Positions 1 to 7,610 of a DNA stretch of 35,440 nucleotides are shown here, in pieces. A model generated the notes under the pieces. That model ran no database searches. It worked only from the letters and a program-made list of their open reading frames with translations, and was not told the DNA's origin. Where the stretch lies: the NCBI GenBank assembly GCA_003641665.1, contig QNBC01000003.1, positions 1 through 35,440 of the forward strand, given 5' to 3'. Origin of the DNA: a candidate division TA06 bacterium (GTDB lineage Bacteria; Hydrothermota; 32-111; QNBC01). Positions within the stretch are counted from its first letter, which is position 1. The number at the start of each line of letters is the position of its first letter. Both the position numbers and the translations under genes were made by a program.

Positions 1-18
1 GAAAACAGTTCGTTTCAT
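1..18 (-). CDS. 5' edge of a leftward gene (first 6 codons only)
   Basis: An ATG at 16-18 on the minus strand opens a frame reading MKRTVF to the window edge. A purine-rich GGGGGTG stretch (24-30) sits at Shine-Dalgarno distance, and a good promoter lies at 115-144. The start overlaps the stop of a 21-codon ORF (15-80) as ATGA, which suggests translational coupling. Only six codons are visible, so no product can be named. Confidence 0.4.
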
Positions 19-80
19 AAACACCCCCAATTTAAATTATAAATAAAATGATTTTTAAAATGAAATAAACTTTTTTTCAT
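15..80 (-). CDS. Possible 21-residue leader peptide or small ORF
   Basis: ATG at 78-80 is preceded by a GGGTGG ribosome site. The ORF encodes 21 residues, reading MKKSLFHFKNHF and then a tail with Tyr, Trp and Cys. It ends in TGA overlapping the ATG of the next leftward gene (ATGA). It sits directly below a promoter, which is the position of a leader peptide, and it contains three Phe, one Tyr and one Trp. In AT-rich DNA Phe codons are common by chance, so an attenuation role is only a possibility. Confidence 0.3.
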   Translation of the reverse strand: MKKSLFHFKNHFIYNLNWGCL

Positions 81-114
81 AAAACCACCCTTGTTGATTA
101 TTATAATTTTACCT

Positions 115-144
115 ATTATACCACTCCTCCATACATATTTTCAA
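115..144 (-). promoter_or_regulatory. Sigma-70-type promoter for the gene leaving the left edge
   Basis: On the minus strand there is TTGAAA (139-144), an 18-base spacer and a perfect TATAAT (115-120). It points left to the small ORF at 15-80 and the gene that starts at 18. Confidence 0.55.
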
Positions 145-197
145 GTACTATTTTTTGTTTTCCGATAGATACGCATGTAATATTAACCAATTACTAA

Positions 198-335
198 AAA
201 CCAATAAATCAGAGTAATACAATAGTTAAACGAAAAGGAAAAATATATACTTTTGATAGATTTAATCAGCTTACCGCCATCGGAAACAGTGTCGAAGCAA
301 TCTTATCCGATTACCCTACCACTTTTTCCTTTTAA
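198..335 (+). pseudogene. Orphan C-terminal coding fragment, family not recognised
   Basis: A plus-strand frame opens just after a stop (195-197), has no ATG, GTG or TTG with a ribosome site, and runs 45 codons to TAA (333-335). It contains KGKIYTFDRFNQLTAIGNSV and then EAILSDYPTTF. Codon use looks natural, and the stretch at about 265-325 is richer in GC than its flanks. The IGNSV run recalls motif X of DNA cytosine methyltransferases, but this is too short to assign. The rest of the interval 145-395 shows nothing else. It may be the stub of a gene whose 5' part was lost, or chance. Confidence 0.3.
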
Positions 336-395
336 ACTCATAATTCTCCCTTTTCAAAATCAGTGTTAGCCGGATGCACAAAAAACAAAATTTAT

Positions 396-827
396 TTAAT
401 AGCCCGTATGACCGAAACCACCTTCGCCTCTACCCGTATCGCTTAAATCTTCCGCTTCTTCAATCTCTGCTTTATAGACCTTTGAAATAACTAATTGAGC
501 TATTCTATCCCCTTTTTTTACATAATAGTCTTCCGATGAGAAATTAAAGAGTATTACTTTTATCTCTCCTCTATAGTCAGCGTCGATTGTTCCCGGAGCA
601 TTCAGAATGCCAATACCATGTTTAAACGCAAGACCACTTCTCGGTCTAACCTGAAGTTCAAATCCGGGAGGAATCTCTACTGCAATTCCCGTTGGTACAG
701 CGACAAATTCTCCCTTTTTTATAACAATATCTTTTGACGAAGAGATATCCATTCCCGATGAATGTTCCGTTTTATATTGAGGTACTTCTATCCCTCTTTC
801 CAGTAGTTTTAATTTAATCTTAACCAT
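396..827 (-). CDS. dut: dUTP diphosphatase (trimeric dUTPase)
   Basis: Hydrolyses dUTP to dUMP and pyrophosphate, which keeps uracil out of DNA and supplies dUMP for thymidylate synthesis; cytosolic homotrimer. All five family motifs are visible in the 143 residues: HSSGMDI (22-28), RPRSGLAF (61-68), GTIDADYRG (79-87, with the catalytic Asp region), GDRIAQLV (106-113) and the glycine-rich C-terminal GRGEGGFG (132-139). Length is normal for the family. It is the last gene of the leftward cluster and follows the lipoprotein gene by one base. A dCMP deaminase two genes upstream would feed the same dUMP pool. No terminator hairpin is visible after its stop. Confidence 0.97.
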   Translation of the reverse strand: MVKIKLKLLERGIEVPQYKTEHSSGMDISSSKDIVIKKGEFVAVPTGIAVEIPPGFELQVRPRSGLAFKHGIGILNAPGTIDADYRGEIKVILFNFSSEDYYVKKGDRIAQLVISKVYKAEIEEAEDLSDTGRGEGGFGHTGY

Positions 828-828
828 C

Positions 829-1770
829 TTAGTGTTTATGAAACAATTTTCCCAGATCTCCTCCTATCCAAACATCATTTTCATCGCTATAATAGACTGT
901 TCTTAAAATTGCATTTTTTATCCCCTCTTCCTTTTCCCATTTCCCCTGATTAAAACGATATATTGTTGAATTTAATCCCGAACCGAGTCCTCCTACAATA
1001 TAACCGCTGTTAATATCACTTTTATAAACGGCATACAACGAAATATCCAGATTTTCCATACTGGTATCCTCAATAAAAACACTTCCGTTATAGTAATAAA
1101 TTTTATTTTCGTTACCTACTATATATCCCGTAGATCTATTTAAGAAAAATATATCGTTTAATTTATCCCCGTTCCCGAGAGTAACTGTGTTCCAAGTGCC
1201 ATTACTGTACTTTAAAAGAACCGATCCCGAATCTTTTGAAGCAACAAAAAATGCGGTTTCACCGGACAACGCCCCGACCTTAAACGGATGAGGATCCCAT
1301 GAATTTGCCAAATACTTAGGAGCCCAGTACGAACCGTTAAAGTAGTAAATAACATCATTACCACAAACCCAGATACTGTTTGTGTCCAGCCCATCAATTC
1401 CCGTTAATCCACCCAGTGTATCCCTCATTATAACGCTTGCATTCCCTGATGTATCAATTTTTATTACGACAGAATTGCTATCATCTCCCCCGCAGATATA
1501 AACTATATTTCCAAAGACATCCATATCATAAAGAGGAAGATTTAACGTGTCCGGGTTTGCAATTTCGTTCCATCCATCGTTTTCATATGCGAATATTTCA
1601 CCGCCATTAGTTACAAGATATCCTCTTCCATCTGATGTGAACTGTATTCTTTCAATGGTATGCGTTGTCCCTATTTCCACCTGATTCCATGATGGGGAAT
1701 GGAAAATGGAACAACCCGCAACAAATAGCACGATCATTGAGATAAACAGTCCGAATTTAATTGTTCTCAT
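829..1770 (-). CDS. Lipoprotein, probable beta-propeller
   Basis: 313 residues. The N-terminus has a lysine, a hydrophobic stretch and the lipobox VAGC, with the lipidated cysteine at position 20. The mature part is a run of irregular repeats of about 40-50 residues in which a Gly-Tyr-hydrophobic-Val strand is followed by an aromatic Tyr/Trp-rich strand (for example GYLVTNGGEIFAYENDGW and GYIVGNENKIYYYNGS). This is the pattern of Ycf48/BNR-type beta-propellers. No catalytic motif is seen. AAGGAGG is placed at the end of the upstream gene just before the ATG, so the two are probably cotranscribed. Function is unknown; a surface scaffold or binding protein is the best guess. The lnt gene that would complete its lipidation is a few genes upstream in the same cluster. 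Confidence 0.75.
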   Translation of the reverse strand: MRTIKFGLFISMIVLFVAGCSIFHSPSWNQVEIGTTHTIERIQFTSDGRGYLVTNGGEIFAYENDGWNEIANPDTLNLPLYDMDVFGNIVYICGGDDSNSVVIKIDTSGNASVIMRDTLGGLTGIDGLDTNSIWVCGNDVIYYFNGSYWAPKYLANSWDPHPFKVGALSGETAFFVASKDSGSVLLKYSNGTWNTVTLGNGDKLNDIFFLNRSTGYIVGNENKIYYYNGSVFIEDTSMENLDISLYAVYKSDINSGYIVGGLGSGLNSTIYRFNQGKWEKEEGIKNAILRTVYYSDENDVWIGGDLGKLFHKH

Positions 1771-2436
1771 TTATGCCTCCTTTAAATAATTTTCCAGTTT
1801 AACAAATGCCTTATCCAATCCTTCCGATCTATCTTTGAAATCACTTTTCAATATTTTATACTGACTTAGTAAATCCTTTCGTTGAAAAATAATCGGAAGA
1901 CGTAAAGTGCCAATTGCATTTTTAATATCATTGTTCATGATGTTCTCTCTTTCTCTGAATTCCTTGTCTATTAAATGAAATTCATCCTTCGACAAACCGA
2001 ACCTTTTTGCAATTTTTGCTAGATATTCCCTCTTGACACCATTTATCCCCCCTATGGACATAAGATTATATATTATTCGAAAGTTGTCGTATCGATCATT
2101 TTTAAATTTGCTCGATGAAAGTGATACTATTTTCATATTTTCATTGTTCAAATATTTGTCAAACAATCTTAAAAGTGATAATTGCTGATCTTCGGGGATT
2201 CCATTTACAATATTATTCCTCACATATTCCCTCTTGCTAAACATAAATTTATCATCCAAACTCGATGCTCTTGCCGCCCAATATACCATCTCTTTTAGCG
2301 ATTCCAATTTCTCATTTCCACTATCCGTATGAAATAAGTCGAACAGGTGGCCAACCATTCCGCCTATTAAAGCTCCCGGCAATCCACCGAAAATCAAGCC
2401 TGTTCCCGCTCCGAATATTTTACCCTTAATCTTCAT
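1771..2436 (-). CDS. DjlA-like TerB-domain protein with a degenerate J domain
   Basis: 221 residues. Residues 8-30 are a glycine-rich hydrophobic segment ([18 protein letters not shown]), as at the N-terminus of DjlA membrane co-chaperones. Residues about 45-165 look like the helical TerB domain. In DjlA a J domain follows; here the C-terminal part (about 177-221) keeps the spacing of one (LRLP, then [16 protein letters not shown], then a helix), but the essential HPD is replaced by FKD (200-202). It therefore probably cannot stimulate DnaK. Assignment rests on the domain pattern and not on strong identity. It overlaps the dCMP deaminase stop by 11 bases. Confidence 0.6.
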   Translation of the reverse strand: MKIKGKIFGAGTGLIFGGLPGALIGGMVGHLFDLFHTDSGNEKLESLKEMVYWAARASSLDDKFMFSKREYVRNNIVNGIPEDQQLSLLRLFDKYLNNENMKIVSLSSSKFKNDRYDNFRIIYNLMSIGGINGVKREYLAKIAKRFGLSKDEFHLIDKEFRERENIMNNDIKNAIGTLRLPIIFQRKDLLSQYKILKSDFKDRSEGLDKAFVKLENYLKEA

Positions 2437-2896
2437 CCTTTTTTACCAAATCGGAAAATTGAATAACCTCTATATTCCCCTCTTTTAACATCTCTTTCGA
2501 AAGTTCGTCCGGATATCCTTCTTTATATATAATACGCTTTATACCCGCATTTATAAGCATCTTCGTGCAAATCACACATGGATGGTTCGTGACGTATATT
2601 GTTCCACCATCGATACTTATCCCCATTTTAGCCGCTTGAACTATGGCATTTTGTTCCGCATGAACGGCTCTTGATAACTCCTGTCTTTGTCCGGAAGGAA
2701 TATGTAATCTATCCCTTATGCACCCCCCCAAATCATCACAATGCTTGAAACCTTCAGGTGGACCATTATATCCTGTTGTCAAAATTCTCTTGTTTTTGAC
2801 TATAACCGCACCTACTTTCCGTCTTAAACAAGTGCTCCTCTCTTTCACCAATTCCGTAATTTGCATGAAGTACTCATCCCAACTAGGCCTTTCCAT
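2426..2896 (-). CDS. dCMP deaminase (ComEB-type cytidine/deoxycytidylate deaminase)
   Basis: Zinc-dependent deamination of dCMP to dUMP, the substrate of thymidylate synthase. The zinc and catalytic motifs are both present: HAEQNAI (79-85; His ligand and Glu proton shuttle) and PCVIC (106-110; two Cys ligands). An extra His/Cys cluster (KHCDDLGGC) around residues 51-59 is typical of the dCMP subfamily. The frame stays open to a GTG at 2900-2902, but GGGAAG abuts that GTG directly, whereas it lies 6-7 bases before the ATG at 2894-2896; I therefore start at 2896 (156 residues). The upstream macrodomain gene ends two bases before this ATG, so translation is probably coupled. Confidence 0.93.
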   Translation of the reverse strand: MERPSWDEYFMQITELVKERSTCLRRKVGAVIVKNKRILTTGYNGPPEGFKHCDDLGGCIRDRLHIPSGQRQELSRAVHAEQNAIVQAAKMGISIDGGTIYVTNHPCVICTKMLINAGIKRIIYKEGYPDELSKEMLKEGNIEVIQFSDLVKKDED

Positions 2897-2898
2897 AA

Positions 2899-3447
2899 TC
2901 ACTTCCCATTAAACATATTATACATTTTTCTAAATTTATCATACTCTTCTTTGAAAACATCATACTTCGAATCTTCATAAAGGCATAAGATAATTCTTTC
3001 AAGAGAGGTGTTTGCATTCTTACAAAAAGGAATTATCACTTTAAATATGTTTTCGGCACACCTTTTAACAGGATAACGAAAAATTCCGGTGCTTATTGCA
3101 GGTATGGCTATGGATTTCAACCCTTTCTCATCTGCTATTCTTAAAATATTTCTTATCGCCTCTTTGAATTTTTCGTCTTCGTCTCCCTCTCCCATTGTGG
3201 GGCCTACGGCGTGAATGATGTATTTTGCAGGCAATCTCCCCGCTCCCGTTAAAACAGCTTCCCCTACATTTATGGGAGATAACTTATCACTCTCTTTTTG
3301 AATCGTATAACCACCTCGTCTTACTATTTGCCCCGCCAATCCGCCACCATGCTGAAGATACTTATTGGCAGGATTTACAATTGCATCCACTTCGAGACTC
3401 ATTATATCCCCTTTCATAATCTCGATATTAGTGTTTCCGACTTTCAT
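2899..3447 (-). CDS. Macrodomain protein (ADP-ribose / O-acetyl-ADP-ribose hydrolase type)
   Basis: 182 residues forming a single macrodomain. Visible signatures are DAIVNPAN (21-28), the glycine loop HGGGLAG (33-39) and [10 protein letters not shown] (117-126), which bind the ADP-ribose diphosphate and distal ribose. These match the MacroD/YmdB group that removes O-acetyl groups from ADP-ribose or ADP-ribose from proteins. AGGAGG sits four bases before the ATG. The start lies 20 bases inside the end of lnt. It is packed between lnt and dCMP deaminase, with no partner (sirtuin or toxin) nearby that would narrow the substrate. Confidence 0.88.
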   Translation of the reverse strand: MKVGNTNIEIMKGDIMSLEVDAIVNPANKYLQHGGGLAGQIVRRGGYTIQKESDKLSPINVGEAVLTGAGRLPAKYIIHAVGPTMGEGDEDEKFKEAIRNILRIADEKGLKSIAIPAISTGIFRYPVKRCAENIFKVIIPFCKNANTSLERIILCLYEDSKYDVFKEEYDKFRKMYNMFNGK

Positions 3448-4945
3448 ATAACCTCCTAAAAACAGGGTAAAACAGGTATATCAGTAAAATTAATAACAAG
3501 AATTCAGGAAAATAGAACCCGTATTTATTATAAAATGTTTTCTCGTTAAGTATATCGATTTTAGCACATAATGTTGCCTTTGTAAATATTTTAGTCTCAT
3601 GCTCCATATTGCCCCATTGGTCAATCTTACCGGAAATTCCCGTATTAGCGCATCTAACTATCGTTCTTCTGTTTTCTATTGCCCTTATGGGTAAAAACGA
3701 TGTATGCATGTAAGAAAAAAATGTTTTACCAAACCAGGCGTCCTCTGTTATATTTATCAGGAATTGGGCGTCTCTTTTAACGAATTCTCTCGATAAATTT
3801 TCAAACATGGATTCAAAACAGATAATAACGGAAAATTTAGTTTCCCTTTCTTTAAATACGGTATATTCCGGGCCCACCGAATAATCTCCTTCACCAAGAT
3901 CTATTTTTCTCAAAAATTGGAATTTGTCTGCATAAGGCATACGCTCTACGAATGGGACAGGTAACATTTTTCTGTATATTTCCGATGAATCACCGGGATA
4001 GAGTAACATCGCCCCGTTGTAATACCTCACCGGTCCTTTCCTTGCAAAATCAACAATAGGGGTCCCCGTTAAAATGGGTACCTTTATGGAATCTATAAAT
4101 TTGAAAAGTCGTTTCATTATATCGGTTCTGTAATTCAAATAGACAGGACTTGCCGTTTCGGGCCATACAACCAAATTCAAATCTGAATCTGCTATTTCCT
4201 TTGTCATTCCCTCAAGACGATTAAATCGCTCTGTGATATAATCGGAACGATGCTTGATATACGGTGAAATGTTCGGTTGAATAATACCTACACTTATCGT
4301 GTTCTCTCCTTTATGAAAATCAGTGCTTAAAAATCCATACAAAGTTATAGTTACTATTACAACTGCCAACGAATAAACATAGCCATATTTTCTTGTTTCT
4401 AAAAATTTGTAGATCAGGTAATTGACAAATAAAATAACAAATGTAACACCGTAAACACCGATTAAATCGGCATATTGTATAAAAAATGGGAATTGTGATT
4501 GCGTCAGAGGAATTATACCCCATTGAAAGCCGAATGAAGGTCCAAGTCCTCGCCAAAATTCTGTAAGCGGAAAAATCAATAAAAATGGCCAAACTTTTCC
4601 ATATTTCCTTTTTATAAGACCGAATATTACAAAACCTATTCCGTATTGAATGGCAATAAACAGAATAAGCAGAAACACTCCAAACCGGATAATCGCAATA
4701 TTTACCCCTTCTATATTTAGAAGGAACATCCAGTATAATAGAATTGTAAATAAAATCAAACCGAATGTAAAACCGACAAGAAAAAAATCTCTGCGAGAAT
4801 CCGTCTTATTTAAAATATAAAATATGGGAATAAAAATAAAATAAGGCACAAGAGTTTTAAGGATAACATTAATGGGGAAAAAACAAATAGCAAGTATTGC
4901 CGCAGAAATTGCAGTCAAAATATAACTGTTTTTAAGATATTTCAT
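3428..4945 (-). CDS. lnt: Apolipoprotein N-acyltransferase
   Basis: Transfers an acyl chain from phospholipid to the alpha-amino group of the lipidated cysteine, the last step of lipoprotein maturation at the inner membrane. The 505 residues begin with about six or seven hydrophobic segments (about 5-205), then a periplasmic nitrilase-like domain, and end with one more membrane helix. The catalytic triad can be read directly: Glu263 in WPETASP, Lys326 in YRKMLPVPF and Cys376 in VIICFES, followed by NITEDAWFG. The ATG overlaps the purN stop (ATGA). Presence of lnt supports an organism with an outer membrane. Confidence 0.95.
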   Translation of the reverse strand: MKYLKNSYILTAISAAILAICFFPINVILKTLVPYFIFIPIFYILNKTDSRRDFFLVGFTFGLILFTILLYWMFLLNIEGVNIAIIRFGVFLLILFIAIQYGIGFVIFGLIKRKYGKVWPFLLIFPLTEFWRGLGPSFGFQWGIIPLTQSQFPFFIQYADLIGVYGVTFVILFVNYLIYKFLETRKYGYVYSLAVVIVTITLYGFLSTDFHKGENTISVGIIQPNISPYIKHRSDYITERFNRLEGMTKEIADSDLNLVVWPETASPVYLNYRTDIMKRLFKFIDSIKVPILTGTPIVDFARKGPVRYYNGAMLLYPGDSSEIYRKMLPVPFVERMPYADKFQFLRKIDLGEGDYSVGPEYTVFKERETKFSVIICFESMFENLSREFVKRDAQFLINITEDAWFGKTFFSYMHTSFLPIRAIENRRTIVRCANTGISGKIDQWGNMEHETKIFTKATLCAKIDILNEKTFYNKYGFYFPEFLLLILLIYLFYPVFRRLYESRKH

Positions 4946-5553
4946 TCCTTAATCTTCACGATTCTTCCGTTAATTTCAAGCCTGTTTTCAACAAGTAATT
5001 TTATGGCATCAGGATATGCTTTATGCTCTTCTTTCAGGATCCTTTCGGATAGTGTTTCTTCGGTATCATCGGCAAATACCGGAACAGTTCTCTGAAGTAT
5101 GATAGGCCCAGTATCCACATCTGTATCAACGAAATGAACGGTACACCCCGAAACTTTCACTCCGTACTCTATTGCTTGACGCTGTGCGTGTAATCCTTTG
5201 AATGAGGGCAAAAGACTGGGATGTATGTTTAAAACATAATCCACCGAATCTATTATTCGTTTATCCAATATCCGCATAAATCCAGCGAGAAAAATGTAAT
5301 CCGCATCATATTTATTGATAACTTCCATATATCTTTTCACCCCCTCATCATCAAATCTTGATATTTTTTCCCCGGGGTAAACATAAATGGAATCTATTCC
5401 CTTTTCCCTTATCTTAAAAAGTCCTTCCGCTTCAGGATTATCACTAATTACTTTGACTATATCGAGATTTCTAATATAGCCTTCCTCAACGGATTTTGCT
5501 ATTGCCAACAAATTTGAGCCTCTTCCCGAAATAAAAATAATGGCTTTTTTCGT
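4942..5553 (-). CDS. purN: Phosphoribosylglycinamide formyltransferase with an apparent ACG start
   Basis: Transfers a formyl group from 10-formyl-THF to GAR in purine synthesis. The frame must begin at 5553: only then does the protein have the canonical N-terminus KKAIIFISGRGSNLLAIAK. The catalytic Asn109 and His111 (NIHPSLLPSFKG) and Asp147 (VDTDVDTG) are present; length is 203 residues. No ATG, GTG or TTG exists between the upstream stop TAG (5557-5559) and the SGRGSN loop. The codon at the natural start is ACG (5551-5553), six bases after AGGTGG. The first TTG in frame (5509-5511) would delete the phosphate-binding loop. Either ACG is used as a start, or a T-to-C change or sequencing error altered an ATG. 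Confidence 0.9.
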   Translation of the reverse strand, partial: TKKAIIFISGRGSNLLAIAKSVEEGYIRNLDIVKVISDNPEAEGLFKIREKGIDSIYVYPGEKISRFDDEGVKRYMEVINKYDADYIFLAGFMRILDKRIIDSVDYVLNIHPSLLPSFKGLHAQRQAIEYGVKVSGCTVHFVDTDVDTGPIILQRTVPVFADDTEETLSERILKEEHKAYPDAIKLLVENRLEINGRIVKIKE

Positions 5554-5556
5554 ATT

Positions 5557-6486
5557 CTACCACCTGTTCAAAACATCGATTAGTCTTTTAATTTCTTTAT
5601 CGTTGTATAAAAAATGTGCCAATCCGATAAAGATTAACGAATCATTAAATTCCGCACTTTTTTCGTTCATTGGTAAATCATTTTCAAAGTAGTTTAACGG
5701 CTTAATCTCGTTATCCATTAGGTAAGAGAATAAGTCTTTTTTATCTCTAACCAAAATGACTAACGCAAAATATACAAATTTCTCACAATAAAGTATTTTA
5801 AAATGCCGATTCTCAACATTTTTATTTATTTCACTACAGATTTTTTTAAAATTATCATTCAACGATTTCGTATAAACTCCGTTTATTCTGCTTTCCAAAA
5901 ATGCTCCCAATCGTGGGAAATCGGAATTCTTTATGTTCTCTATATGTTCGTCTATCAGATTGAGGGCTCCTTTATTATTTCGTATAAAACGATAAAAATT
6001 ACTACTGAATCGGAATGAAAAAGGTTCTTTTGTCTTTCGGAGTTTTTCATAATTTCCGGTTTCTATATTGCCGTTCGGTTCCACACAAACCCCGAGAGGA
6101 GACCTGTAAAACAGGTTCAAATTGTCCATATTTATAACATTTTTCAAGTGATAACTATCATTATCAAAGATGTAAATGTTTTCTTTTATCGTCAATCCGC
6201 AACGATCGAAAATATTTGCTATATTTTTAGCTCCACATGGATAAATATCTCGTAAAACAAGCAGTGAATTTTTATCGATTAACTCATTTATATTTTCATA
6301 ATCGGGGGAATAATCCACAAAATCATAATAGTATAGTTCCGTAAAAAAATTTGAAAATATATTATTTTCTCTTTTACCTATTATTGAGGGCAACACAACC
6401 TTACCATAATTATTCTTCAAATTATTTAAAACATAGCTTATGGCATGGTATTTATTTGTAAAAAGTAAATTTTTTGTTCTTTTCAT
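5557..6486 (-). CDS. DegT/DnrJ-like protein, probably without PLP chemistry
   Basis: 309 residues, no clear single assignment. The layout follows fold-type I aminotransferases of the DegT/EryC1 group: an N-terminal helix and strand (NLKNNYGKVVLPSIIG), an aspartate-ending strand (NIYIFDND, about 103-110), and a C-terminal small domain that ends FLYNDKEIKRLIDVLNRW like the 'DEEIERIIEAI' tail of that family. At the place where the family has its PLP-lysine (SFRK-x-LP-like) this protein reads FYRSPLG (126-132), so the Schiff-base lysine seems absent. The interpretation is by pattern only. It starts ten bases after the zinc-ribbon gene with a weak ribosome site, and its stop sits inside the purN ribosome-site region. 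Confidence 0.4.
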   Translation of the reverse strand: MKRTKNLLFTNKYHAISYVLNNLKNNYGKVVLPSIIGKRENNIFSNFFTELYYYDFVDYSPDYENINELIDKNSLLVLRDIYPCGAKNIANIFDRCGLTIKENIYIFDNDSYHLKNVINMDNLNLFYRSPLGVCVEPNGNIETGNYEKLRKTKEPFSFRFSSNFYRFIRNNKGALNLIDEHIENIKNSDFPRLGAFLESRINGVYTKSLNDNFKKICSEINKNVENRHFKILYCEKFVYFALVILVRDKKDLFSYLMDNEIKPLNYFENDLPMNEKSAEFNDSLIFIGLAHFLYNDKEIKRLIDVLNRW

Positions 6487-6496
6487 TATTTCAAGA

Positions 6497-7600
6497 TTAC
6501 TGCATCAGGTCAGCACCACATTTTTCACAGAACCAACTATCGGGCTTGTTTTTATGTCCGCATTTGGGACAAACTATATATTTGTCCTCGGGGTTTTCTT
6601 CCGGATTAACCGTAATAACCGTATCATGTTCTATAAAGCTATCCCCCTTTTCTTCCGTTGTTTCGATTTTCTCATCCTTTTCCGGGGCATTCTCTTTCTG
6701 CTCTTTTTCTTTCTTTGGGTTTTCCTCAGCAACGCCCTTTAATTCATCTATAAGTTCTCCCACTTCATTTTCATTAAAGAAACTTTCAAATGATTCGTTC
6801 TCTACTGATTCTCCTTGTTGTTCTTCTTCCTTCTCCGCATTTACTTTTGATTTTTCTTCTTTTTTGGTTTCAGCTGTTTCATCGGAAGCGGATGTTACTT
6901 CTTCCGTAGTCTCTTCAAGATTCGTCCCGAATATGTCTTCGAGGGTTTCATCGAGATTTGCCTGTAATTCTTCAATCATATCTTCTTCTTTCTTCTCAGG
7001 CGTTTCTTCAACCTTTTCTTCTTCGGATTTTTCCGGTTCGGTCACCTTATCGGTAACAATAGGTTGTTCCTCCTCCTTATGTTCAATAACTTCCGGTTGT
7101 TCTTTCCGACTCTCTTCTTTCGCCGGTTCATGAGTGGCTTCTTCCATCACTTTTTTATTCTCTTCTTCTACTCCGACAACCTCCGGAACTACGTTTTCAC
7201 CACCCAAGGTCGCTTTTATTGTTTCGATTTCTTGCAGAAGTGATTGATATTTTTCTTTCTTATCCCCCATTCGTTTTTTATATTCATCTTCTCCGAATTC
7301 CTCGGCTAAGTATCTGAGTTCTATTTCATCGATTTCCTTTTTTAATTTTTTACTCTCTTCCTCATTATTTAACATCTTTTCGTTAAGTTCTTTTTTGAGA
7401 TTTTCAAGATTTGATAAATCTTCTTTATATTTCTTTTCTATTTCTTTAAGTTTCCCTTCATATTCATTGAAAATTTTATCAAAAACATCAGGATCCACAT
7501 CATTCTTTTTCTTTTCGATTTTTGTTAATTTTCTCTTTATATCATCAATATCATTCTTATACTTTTCGCAAGCCTTTTGAAGTTTTAAAAACTCATCCAT
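6497..7600 (-). CDS. Coiled-coil, Glu-rich protein with C-terminal zinc ribbon
   Basis: 367 residues, no family recognised. Residues 1-120 are a heptad-rich coiled coil full of Lys and Glu. About 120-330 is low-complexity and very acidic (runs of Glu with Val, Thr and Pro), probably disordered. The last 28 residues form a zinc ribbon, CPKC-x10-CEKC, ending GADLMQ. Such ribbons commonly serve as protein-interaction modules. AGGAGGG precedes the ATG immediately after the holA stop. No signal peptide or membrane segment is seen, so it is cytoplasmic. It could be a scaffold; the genes around it do not decide its role. Confidence 0.7.
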   Translation of the reverse strand: MDEFLKLQKACEKYKNDIDDIKRKLTKIEKKKNDVDPDVFDKIFNEYEGKLKEIEKKYKEDLSNLENLKKELNEKMLNNEEESKKLKKEIDEIELRYLAEEFGEDEYKKRMGDKKEKYQSLLQEIETIKATLGGENVVPEVVGVEEENKKVMEEATHEPAKEESRKEQPEVIEHKEEEQPIVTDKVTEPEKSEEEKVEETPEKKEEDMIEELQANLDETLEDIFGTNLEETTEEVTSASDETAETKKEEKSKVNAEKEEEQQGESVENESFESFFNENEVGELIDELKGVAEENPKKEKEQKENAPEKDEKIETTEEKGDSFIEHDTVITVNPEENPEDKYIVCPKCGHKNKPDSWFCEKCGADLMQ

Positions 7601-7610
7601 ATATGCCCTC

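Noticed and set aside
2897-2902. GTG start for the dCMP deaminase
   Set aside because: The ribosome site touches the GTG with no spacing, whereas it is correctly placed for the ATG two codons later.
6474-7133. 219-residue plus-strand ORF, very rich in Ser and Phe
   Set aside because: It is the antisense shadow of the Glu/Lys-rich zinc-ribbon gene; GAA codons read as TTC/TCT on the other strand. No ribosome site or promoter, and no domain.
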